Part shown: positions 1-6,023 of the stretch, one piece after another | How the letters are laid out: each line of letters opens with the position of its first letter | Position numbering within the stretch: the stretch's first letter is position 1 | NCBI GenBank assembly: GCA_964246015.1 | Contig: CAXTPG010000061.1 | Span: forward strand, 1-26,185 | DNA: 26,185 bases | Reading direction: 5' to 3' | Origin: JBBROS01 sp964246015 | GTDB lineage: Bacteria; Pseudomonadota; Alphaproteobacteria; Acetobacterales; Acetobacteraceae | The notes under the pieces: generated by a model | The model's input: the letters and a program-made list of their open reading frames with translations, nothing else | Databases searched by the model: none | Told to the model about the DNA's origin: nothing | Translations under genes and position numbers: made by a program

Positions 1-41
<41 letters not shown>

Positions 42-125
42 CGTGGGCGGCACGGGCTGGGCCACGACGCTGCCGGACCCGAGCAGCAGGGCGATCAGCG
101 CGGCGCGGGCGAGGGGGCCTGGCAT
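42..125 (-). CDS. Truncated secreted protein, N-terminal signal peptide only
   Basis: On the minus strand an ATG at 125 opens a frame that runs into the poly-G edge, so only about 28 residues are visible. They read MPGPLARAALIALLLGSG followed by SVVAQPVPPT. This is a typical Sec signal peptide: a short basic N-region, a hydrophobic Ala/Leu core and a likely cleavage after V-V-A. The mature part would start in a Pro-rich segment. The function cannot be told. The gene lies 48 bases downstream of the DsrE-like gene on the same strand and may be the next gene of that operon. Confidence 0.55.
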
Positions 126-173
126 GGATGATGGGTGCCAAGCGGGCGGGGCCGGGTCAAGGCCGCTGCGCGG

Positions 174-554
174 TCAGAGGCTCAGTACCTGCCCGGCGCC
201 CACGTGCGAGAGGAAGGCGGGGATGCCCGACACCTCGACCCCCGGCAGCAGCGCCGCCGGGTCGATGCCGGCGATCAGCAGCCCCGAGTCGCAGGCCAGC
301 AGCACCGCCCCGAGTTCCGTCGCCGCGTCCCGCAGCGTGTCCAGGCCTGCGACGCCCCGCGCCTGGACCGTGGCGTCCTGGTCCGCGCCGTCCAGGTCCG
401 ACCAGTCCGTGCACAGCGCCCGGCAGCCTGCGTTCGTTGCGAACAGGACGACGCGCCGGCCGATGGCGCCGGCGCCGGCAGCGAGCATGAAGGCGTAGTG
501 CGCACGCTCGAACGTGCCTGACAGCAGCAGGATGCCCAGGGGTTCAGGCGGCAT
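174..554 (-). CDS. DsrE-family small sulfur-transfer-like protein
   Basis: A 126-residue cytoplasmic protein with the alternating beta/alpha pattern of the DsrE/DsrF (PF02635) family. It opens with a hydrophobic strand (LGILLLSGTFERAHYAF), has a central LFATNAG segment, and then the ACDSGLLIAGI signature near residue 90 that resembles the conserved Cys-containing loop of the family. DsrE-like proteins relay persulfide sulfur or bind nucleotides; the exact partner is unknown here. The start at 554 overlaps the last 11 bases of the upstream MoeB/ThiF-type gene, so the two are translationally coupled. MoeB/ThiF enzymes activate sulfur-carrier proteins, so a sulfur-relay role fits. That link is inferred from family and neighbourhood. 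Confidence 0.8.
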   Translation of the reverse strand: MPPEPLGILLLSGTFERAHYAFMLAAGAGAIGRRVVLFATNAGCRALCTDWSDLDGADQDATVQARGVAGLDTLRDAATELGAVLLACDSGLLIAGIDPAALLPGVEVSGIPAFLSHVGAGQVLSL

Positions 555-1338
555 CGAGCGTCCGGATGCTGGCGTGGGGGCCGCACAGGGCGCAGGCCGG
601 GTCCTTTTTCAGGCGGATGGTGCGGATGCGGGCGGCGAGGGCGTCCCAGATGAGCAGGCGGCCGGACAGGCCTTCGCCGATGCCGAGGATCTCCTTCAGC
701 ACCTCGGTCGCCTGCAGCGTGCCCATGACGCCGGCGACGGCGCCCAGGATGCCGGCCTCGCTGCAGGACGGGATCATGCCCTCGGGCGGGGGGGCGGGGT
801 GGAGGCAGCGGTAGCAGGGGCCGTCCGGGTGGGCGTGGGGCTTGAAGGTCGAGAGTTGGCCGTCGAAGCGGAGGACGGCGGCGGAGACGAGGGTGCGCCG
901 GGCCAGGACGCAGGCGTCGGCGACGAGGAAGCGGGTGGCGAAGTTGTCGCTGCCGTCGCAGACGAGGTCGTAGCGGGCGACGAGGCCGAGGGCGTTGGCG
1001 GCGGTCAGCCGGGTCTCGTGCGGTTCGATGACGACGTCCGGGTTGATCGCCTGGGCGGCGATCGTGGCGGAGCGCACCTTGCTGGTGCCGAGGCGGTCCG
1101 TCGTGTGCGCCACCTGGCGCTGGAGGTTGCTGAGGTCGACCGTGTCGTCGTCGACGAGGCCGATCGTGCCGACCCCGGCGGCGGCGAGGTAGAGAAGGAG
1201 CGGGCTGCCGAGGCCGCCGGCGCCGATGACGAGCACCCGGGCGGCGCGGAGCTTCGCCTGTCCGGTGCCGCCGACCTCGGCCAGCAGGATGTGGCGGCTG
1301 TAGCGGGTGATCTCGTCATCGGTGAAATCAGCGTGCAT
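544..1338 (-). CDS. moeB: HesA/MoeB/ThiF-family adenylyltransferase (MoeB-like)
   Basis: A 264-residue E1-like enzyme. Families of this kind adenylate the C-terminal Gly-Gly of a sulfur-carrier protein (MoaD or ThiS) for molybdopterin or thiamine thiazole synthesis. Visible motifs are the nucleotide-binding GAGGLGSP at residues 39-46, DLSNLQRQ near 69-76, CDGSDNFATR near 127-136, zinc-binding Cys pairs C175/C178 (CYRC) and C249/C252 (CALC), and a Cys at 192 in the usual catalytic position. The length matches MoeB without a C-terminal rhodanese domain. I chose the ATG at 1338, which gives the family N-terminus (DDEITRYSRHILL), rather than an upstream extension that would run antisense through queC. 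The DsrE-like gene overlaps its 3' end. MoeB versus ThiF cannot be settled from sequence alone. Confidence 0.9.
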   Translation of the reverse strand: MHADFTDDEITRYSRHILLAEVGGTGQAKLRAARVLVIGAGGLGSPLLLYLAAAGVGTIGLVDDDTVDLSNLQRQVAHTTDRLGTSKVRSATIAAQAINPDVVIEPHETRLTAANALGLVARYDLVCDGSDNFATRFLVADACVLARRTLVSAAVLRFDGQLSTFKPHAHPDGPCYRCLHPAPPPEGMIPSCSEAGILGAVAGVMGTLQATEVLKEILGIGEGLSGRLLIWDALAARIRTIRLKKDPACALCGPHASIRTLDAA

Positions 1339-1372
1339 ACGGGTGAGATAGGCGGCCGGGGGACGGATTGCG

Positions 1373-2062
1373 ATGGAGGGATCGGGCGCGCTGGTGCTGT
1401 TCAGCGGCGGGCAGGACAGCACGGCGTGCCTGGGCTGGGCGCTGGAGCGGTTCGCGGTGGTGGAGACGGTGGGGTTTGCGTATGGGCAGCGGCACGCCGT
1501 GGAGATGGCGTGCCGGGGGCCGGTGCGGGCGGCGGTGGCGGCGCGGCCGGGGTGGGCGGGGCGGCTGGGGGTCGACCACGTGCTGGACCTGGCGGGGGCG
1601 TTCGCCGGGCTGGGGGCGACGGCGCTGACGAGCGAGGCGGAGATCGCGATGGGGGCCGAGGGCCTGCCGACGACGTTCGTGCCCGGGCGCAACCTGGTCT
1701 TTCTGACGATGGCGGCTGCGCTGGCGTACCGGCGGGGGCTGCGGCACATCGTGGGCGGGATGTGCGAGACGGATTTCAGCGGGTATCCGGACTGCCGGGA
1801 CGATACGGTGAAGGCGATGCAGCTTGCGCTGAACCTGGGCATGGAGCGGCGGTTCGTGCTGCATACGCCGTTGATGTGGTTGGACAAGGCGGCGACGTGG
1901 GCGCTGGCGGAGCGGCTGGGCCTGCTGGACGCGACCGTCGAGTTGACCCACACGTGCTACCGCGGCGACCGGTCGCGGCGGCACGCCTGGGGCCATGGCT
2001 GCGGCGACTGCCCGGCGTGCGACCTGCGTGCCGAGGGATGGAGGGTGTTCCGGGGTGTTTGA
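1373..2062 (+). CDS. queC: 7-cyano-7-deazaguanine synthase QueC
   Basis: A 229-residue ATP-dependent enzyme that converts 7-carboxy-7-deazaguanine and ammonia into preQ0, the precursor of tRNA queuosine. The PP-loop SGGQDS is at residues 11-16. A four-Cys zinc site lies near the C-terminus (C195, C210, C213, C216, in HTCYRG and HGCGDCPAC). The central VPGRNLVFL and GGMCETDFSGYPDCRD motifs are typical of QueC. The length is normal. A G-rich ribosome-binding stretch (GGGGGAC) lies about eight bases before the ATG. The gene is divergent from the MoeB-like gene across only 34 bases and overlaps the start of the downstream DedA gene by eight bases. No other queuosine gene is in the window. Confidence 0.96.
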   Translation: MEGSGALVLFSGGQDSTACLGWALERFAVVETVGFAYGQRHAVEMACRGPVRAAVAARPGWAGRLGVDHVLDLAGAFAGLGATALTSEAEIAMGAEGLPTTFVPGRNLVFLTMAAALAYRRGLRHIVGGMCETDFSGYPDCRDDTVKAMQLALNLGMERRFVLHTPLMWLDKAATWALAERLGLLDATVELTHTCYRGDRSRRHAWGHGCGDCPACDLRAEGWRVFRGV

Positions 2063-2717
2063 GGAGGTCGGGCCGCTGGTGCAGCGGTACGGGTATGGCC
2101 TGGTGGGCGGCATCGTGTGCCTGGAGGCGATGGGGCTGCCGCTGCCGGGGGAGAGCCTGCTGATCGCGGCGGCGATCTATGCGGCGACGACGGGGGACCT
2201 GGCCATCCAGTGGCTGGTGCTGTCGGCGGCGATCGGGGCGGTCATGGGGGATAATTTCGGCTACCTGATCGGGCAGCGGCTGGGGCGTCCGGCGCTGGAG
2301 CGGTATGGGCCGAAGGTGGGGCTGACGGTGCCGCGGCAGAAGCTGGGGCAGTACCTGTTCTTCAAGTATGGCGGGTCGGTCGTGTTCTTCGGGCGGTTCA
2401 TCGCGTTCCTGCGGACGTTCGCGGCGCTGCTGGCGGGGGCGAACCGGATGGCGTGGGGTCGGTTCCTGCTGTGGAACGCGCTGGGCGGGATAGGGTGGAC
2501 GTGCCTGTACGGGTTTGGCGGGTATCTGCTGGGCAAGCAGGTGGAGCGGTTTTCCGGGCCGATCGGGCTGGCGCTGGCGGGGGTCGCGCTGGCGGCGGCG
2601 GCGGGGGTGATCTGGTTTTTAAAGCACAACGAGGGGCGGCTGGTGGCGAAAGCGGAGGCGGAGATGCGTGCGTACGAGGAGGGGCAGGCGGCGAGGCGGG
2701 CGCGGCGGCGGGGGTAG
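2055..2717 (+). CDS. DedA/VTT-domain integral membrane protein
   Basis: A protein of about 220 residues of the DedA family (SNARE-associated/VTT domain), half-transporters of the inner membrane linked to lipid-carrier flipping and membrane homeostasis. It shows the LPLPGESLLI motif near the N-terminus, GDNFGYLIGQRLG, and the hallmark FFGRFIAFLRTF followed by AGANRM. Several hydrophobic spans and a basic C-terminal tail (RRARRRG) follow. I place the start at the GTG at 2055, inside the queC 3' end. This start has a GGAGGG element upstream and gives a normal DedA N-terminus; an ATG at 1995 would add 20 non-homologous residues that are a shadow of queC. The overlap implies co-transcription with queC, although no metabolic link is obvious. 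Confidence 0.9.
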   Translation: MFEEVGPLVQRYGYGLVGGIVCLEAMGLPLPGESLLIAAAIYAATTGDLAIQWLVLSAAIGAVMGDNFGYLIGQRLGRPALERYGPKVGLTVPRQKLGQYLFFKYGGSVVFFGRFIAFLRTFAALLAGANRMAWGRFLLWNALGGIGWTCLYGFGGYLLGKQVERFSGPIGLALAGVALAAAAGVIWFLKHNEGRLVAKAEAEMRAYEEGQAARRARRRG

Positions 2718-2725
2718 GTTACGGT

Positions 2726-2749
2726 GCCGGCGGGACGCCGGCGCTACGG
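2726..2749. repeat. REP-like palindromic intergenic repeat, copy 1
   Basis: A 24-base sequence containing a perfect 7-bp inverted repeat, GCCGGCG and CGCCGGC around a GGA loop, followed by GCTACGG. The same 24 bases occur again at 15214-15237 in the same orientation, also just outside a gene end. It sits nine bases after the dedA stop and may act as a terminator or mRNA-stabilising hairpin. The repeat is seen directly; the function is inferred. Confidence 0.7.
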
Positions 2750-2757
2750 GGGGCCGG

Positions 2758-3073
2758 CTAGGGCTCGGAGACCACGTTCTTGATGTGGTTGTGCATGATC
2801 TCCCGCAGGGCCTGGTCGCCACGGGCGTCGTAGAGGTCGGCGTAGCTTCGCCAGTGATCGGCGTGCATCCCGGCCCGTGGGCCGTGATCGTGCCGGCCCT
2901 CTCCCGCGCAGTGCTGTTCATGCAGTTGAAGGGCCTCCCCAGCCCGGCCGCATCCGCGCCGTGTCGAACGCCGCGCGTGCCCGGATGGTCGCGACCTCGA
3001 TGACGATCTCCGCCCGGCGCTCGGGGATGGCGCCCTGGAACTCGGCCCATAGGTGTCCGGTGGCATCGTTCAT
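2758..3073 (-). pseudogene. Small unknown protein gene interrupted by a +1 frameshift
   Basis: Two overlapping minus-strand frames form one apparent gene. An ATG at 3073 opens MNDATGHLWAEFQGAIPE and continues with acceptable codon use to about 2937, where it soon hits a stop. The next frame carries the rest (HEQHCAGEGRHDH, HADHWRSYADLYDARGD) to a TAG at 2758. Removing one base from the four-C run at 2937-2940 joins them into a 104-residue acidic/His-rich protein. I do not recognise a family. The C-terminal part (DLYDARGDQALREIMHNHI) loosely recalls the last helices of GntR-type FCD domains, but this is weak. It may be a sequencing error in a real gene or a genuine decaying gene. Confidence 0.55.
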
Positions 3074-3309
3074 CGCGCGCGGAGCGTAACATCATGCGAA
3101 CGATCCTGCGAAGAGGCCGAACGCTCGACCCCGCCTTCTCTCTATGAGATGCCAACGGCCGCCGATCTCGACCGGTCGTTCCTGAAGCAGCCCCTTGTTG
3201 CAGGGGCGGCACCCCTACGCTCCTGCGTTCGATGTGTACGCGTGGCAGGCCCTCACCCCGGCCCTCTCCCGATGGGAGAGGGAGTGACGAGTCCCCGACG
3301 CTGGCATGG
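3074..3309. other. Intergenic region with palindromic repeats
   Basis: About 236 bases between the frameshifted gene and the peptidase-like gene, with no credible coding frame. It contains a 6-bp stem (GCCCCT at 3190-3195, AGGGGC at 3202-3207) and the palindrome annotated at 3262-3282. No promoter-like hexamers are clear. Confidence 0.5.
3262..3282. repeat. Intergenic palindrome of the common CCCTCTCCC REP type
   Basis: A perfect 9-bp stem, CCCTCTCCC (3262-3270) and GGGAGAGGG (3274-3282), with a GAT loop, preceded by CCTCACCCCGG. This arrangement is familiar as a dispersed intergenic repeat in many proteobacteria. It lies downstream of the minus-strand peptidase gene (stop at 3310) and could form its terminator, though no T-run follows. 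Confidence 0.65.
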
Positions 3310-3825
3310 TCATCCCCCCGTGCGGCAGCGGGGCACGTCCAGCAGCGGTTCGGGGTCGATGGCCTCCGAGCCGCGGAGGACCGCGAAGAAGACGTGCGTG
3401 CCGTAGGTGACGCCGGTGCGGGCCACGTGGCCCAGCGGGTCGCCGGCGCGGACGGCGCGCTTCCCCTCGGCCACCGCGGGGACCAGGTTGCCCAGGTGGG
3501 CGTAGAGGGTGCGGGTGCCGTCGGGATGGGCGACGTGGACCGTGACGCCGCCCAGGCCCTGCCTTTTGATGATCGCGATCGTGCCGTCGGCGGCCGCCCG
3601 CACCAGGGCGCCGGCGGGGGCGGGCAGGTCGACGCCGTTGTGGAAGGCGGCCGGGGCGTTGGGGCCGATCGCCCGGCGGATGCCGAAGGGGGATGAGATG
3701 CAGGCGGGCGTCACGGGCGGCGCCAGGGCCGCCGCGTGCGCGCCCATCGGCAGCATGACGCCCAGCGCCGCCGCCATGTGGAATCGGGGGTGGGCCGGTT
3801 GACGGAATCGTGAGTTGAAGGTCAT
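3310..3825 (-). CDS. Exported M23-like peptidase (LytM fold) with altered zinc motif
   Basis: A 171-residue predicted exported protein. After a signal sequence (hydrophobic stretch near residues 17-33, likely cleavage after AHA) comes an M23/LytM-type domain. It keeps the H-x-x-x-D motif (HNGVD, H62 and D66), the YAHLG segment near 108-112 and the late G-T-H (H144). M23 enzymes cleave peptidoglycan cross-bridges. Here the usual H-x-H reads H-V-F, so F146 replaces the second His, which is normally a zinc ligand. The protein may therefore be inactive, as in LytM-type amidase activators. I use the ATG at 3825; an upstream ATG at 3858 would overlap the divergent start at 3857. The two divergent starts are only about 31 bases apart. 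Confidence 0.8.
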   Translation of the reverse strand: MTFNSRFRQPAHPRFHMAAALGVMLPMGAHAAALAPPVTPACISSPFGIRRAIGPNAPAAFHNGVDLPAPAGALVRAAADGTIAIIKRQGLGGVTVHVAHPDGTRTLYAHLGNLVPAVAEGKRAVRAGDPLGHVARTGVTYGTHVFFAVLRGSEAIDPEPLLDVPRCRTGG

Positions 3826-3856
3826 AGGCCATCCACTTCCGGCATCAGGAGCCTCC

Positions 3857-5899
3857 ATGTCTTCCAGTTACTTCGCGGCGTGGTCCATGTCGCTGCCGGT
3901 CACCACAATCACCGGGAACGACCGGAGCTACACGGCGCCGGCGGGCATGAGCGCGCAGGAGATCCTGATCTACGGCAACCGCGACGCCGTGACATCCGAT
4001 GCGGCCCGGCTGCTGGTGGTGGCCGCCGGGCAGAACGACGTCGTGACCTCGGGCTCCGCCACCATCGCCTTCGTCGCGGCCGGGTCGCACGAGACGCTGG
4101 TGCTGACGGGCACCGACCAGGCGGTGACGATCGACCTGTCGCACGAGCCGACGGGCGAGGCGAACGGGATGGTGGTGGTCAGCACCGACAACCAGGTCAC
4201 GCTGGCGAACGTGCGGGTCAACGGCGTGTGCCTGCCGGTGCAGTATTGCGGCTGCACCTGCGGCGTGCCGAGCCTGGACCTGGTCGGCGACGCGAACAAG
4301 GTGCGGCTGGGTTCGCAGGATGTCGACCTGGATGTCATCGGCCACGTGAACCTGATCGTGGGCGGATCGGGGGATGCGAGCGTGTCGTTCGCCGGCAACG
4401 CGGCGGCGGGGAACGTCGTGCTGGGCGGCTGCGGCGACCTGGATATCACCAGCACGGCGGTCGCGACGGATGTGATCGGCGGGTCCGGCTCCATCGACCT
4501 GTGGATCGACGGGGCGTCGGCCAACGTGGTCGCGGGGGCGGGCTGCATGGATGCGGTGATCCATTCCAGCGGGGCGGCCATCCAGACGGGGCGGGGGGTC
4601 GCGGAGATCGCGCTGACGGGGTTCGGCGGGCTGGTCGCGACCGGCAGCGGCTGGAGCCGGATCGCGTACGGGGACGGGACGGCGGGCAGTGCGGGGGGCA
4701 TCCTGTACGAAGCGAGCCTGCGGGGCTATGCGCAGTTCGACGTGCGGGCGAACGGCGCCACGACGTATGGCGGCGACGTGGTCAACATGTGGGGCACCGG
4801 GCTGGAGGCGAAGGGCCGCGCGGCGTTGCAGACGGATGCGGGCGGGTCGATCGCCGCGCAATTCTCGACGCTGGGGCAGGGGGTGTACGAGTCGATGCTG
4901 CCCGATGCGGACGTGCGGGCGGCGCTGCTGGCGGCGAACCCGTATGCGCTGCCGCCGGAGCTGGCCGGGCAGGGCGACGCGAGCGTGTACACGCAGGGGG
5001 GCAGCGTGGGGTGGGGGTGCTCGCCGACGTACCGGGTGATCAACTTCACCGTCGAGAGCGGGTCGGTCTATTCCGACGACCGGGTCATGTATGTGACGGT
5101 CAACGGCAGCAACAACTCGTTGCATGGCGGCACGGTGGGGCAGCACTACTGGATCCAGTCGGGCGCGTTCAACAGCATCTTCGCGGGCGCCGGCAACAAC
5201 ACGTATTACGGCGACGGGCAGAAGAACGTGCTGGAATACGTCGATGCGCCGGGTCCGGTGACCGTCGATTTCTCGCGGGGGTACGCGATCAACGGGTATG
5301 GCGGGCGCGACACGATCTGCAACCTGTTCTGGGCGGAAGCCGGGTCCAACAGCACGTTGATCGGGGGGAGCCACGACGCGATCCTGACGGCGTTCGGCAC
5401 GCATTCCGTCCTGCGCGGCGGCAGCGGCGCGGACGTACTGACGGCGCGGGGGGACGCGAACACGCTGATCGCCGGGTCGGGCAACGACGTGCTGCATGCG
5501 ACGGGCGTCGACAACCGGTTCGTGCTGGGGCAGGCGGGGGCCGTGCCGCAGGCGACGGTCATCGACCAGGACGTGGTGGGCGTCACGGGCACGCTCGGTT
5601 TCGTTGCGGGGACGCAGCCCTCGGCGCTGTGGCTTGCGCGGGATGCGGCGGGGGGTCTGGTGATCGACGTGCTGGGGACCACGCGCCATGCGACGGTCCA
5701 GGGCTGGTTCACGGAGGGGACGCAGCTTGCGCGGATCGAGGCGGGGGCGGGGTGGCTGGACAATGCCGGTGCGAACGCGCTGGAGGCGGCGATGGAGCGG
5801 TACCAGGCGAGCCACCCGGGGTTCGACCCGATGCGGGCGGGTGCCGCGTTGCCGGGCGAGCTGGCGGGGGCGTATGCGGGCGCCTGGCATTTCGGGTGA
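3857..5899 (+). CDS. Large RTX/beta-helix-like protein, probably type I-secreted
   Basis: A 680-residue Gly/Ala/Asp-rich protein without an N-terminal signal peptide. Much of it is made of short irregular repeats (VVGGSGD, VVLGGCGDLD, VIGGSGSIDL, VVAGAGCMD types) expected to stack as a beta-helix. RTX-like nonapeptides GGSGADVLT and AGSGNDVLHA lie at about 521-546, and GAGNNTYYGDG near 445. The C-terminal TVQGWFTEGTQLARIEAG resembles the tail of type I-secreted RTX proteins. A cluster of Cys (C125, C131, C133, C135) is unusual for such proteins. The ATG at 3857 follows AGGAG by five bases. No type I transporter gene is nearby. It likely acts outside the cell as an adhesin or surface-layer protein; this is inferred from architecture, and enzymatic activity cannot be excluded. 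Confidence 0.75.
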   Translation: MSSSYFAAWSMSLPVTTITGNDRSYTAPAGMSAQEILIYGNRDAVTSDAARLLVVAAGQNDVVTSGSATIAFVAAGSHETLVLTGTDQAVTIDLSHEPTGEANGMVVVSTDNQVTLANVRVNGVCLPVQYCGCTCGVPSLDLVGDANKVRLGSQDVDLDVIGHVNLIVGGSGDASVSFAGNAAAGNVVLGGCGDLDITSTAVATDVIGGSGSIDLWIDGASANVVAGAGCMDAVIHSSGAAIQTGRGVAEIALTGFGGLVATGSGWSRIAYGDGTAGSAGGILYEASLRGYAQFDVRANGATTYGGDVVNMWGTGLEAKGRAALQTDAGGSIAAQFSTLGQGVYESMLPDADVRAALLAANPYALPPELAGQGDASVYTQGGSVGWGCSPTYRVINFTVESGSVYSDDRVMYVTVNGSNNSLHGGTVGQHYWIQSGAFNSIFAGAGNNTYYGDGQKNVLEYVDAPGPVTVDFSRGYAINGYGGRDTICNLFWAEAGSNSTLIGGSHDAILTAFGTHSVLRGGSGADVLTARGDANTLIAGSGNDVLHATGVDNRFVLGQAGAVPQATVIDQDVVGVTGTLGFVAGTQPSALWLARDAAGGLVIDVLGTTRHATVQGWFTEGTQLARIEAGAGWLDNAGANALEAAMERYQASHPGFDPMRAGAALPGELAGAYAGAWHFG

Positions 5900-5960
5900 G
5901 GGGCGGGGCGTGACGACGGCGTTCGGGTGGGCCGTCGGCTGGTGCGGTGGGACGCCGTGG

Positions 5961-5983
5961 GTGGCCGGGACAAGCCCGGCCAC
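5961..5983. repeat. Palindromic hairpin between convergent genes (REP-like, possible terminator)
   Basis: A perfect 9-bp stem, GTGGCCGGG (5961-5969) and CCCGGCCAC (5975-5983), with a five-base loop. It lies between the ends of the RTX-like gene and the convergent glycosyltransferase gene, about 60 and 40 bases from their stops. The GGCCGGGACAAGCCCGGCC pattern is a familiar dispersed repeat in alphaproteobacteria. It could end transcription from both sides, although no T-run follows. Confidence 0.65.
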
Positions 5984-6023
5984 GGGGTGGTCAGAGGCGA
6001 AGTGATGGAGTGATAAGGCTAGA

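Noticed and set aside
2943..3073. The frameshifted small gene as a transposase or toxin remnant
   Set aside because: Neither frame shows a transposase DDE/HUH motif or toxin-antitoxin signature, and no flanking inverted or direct repeats were found.
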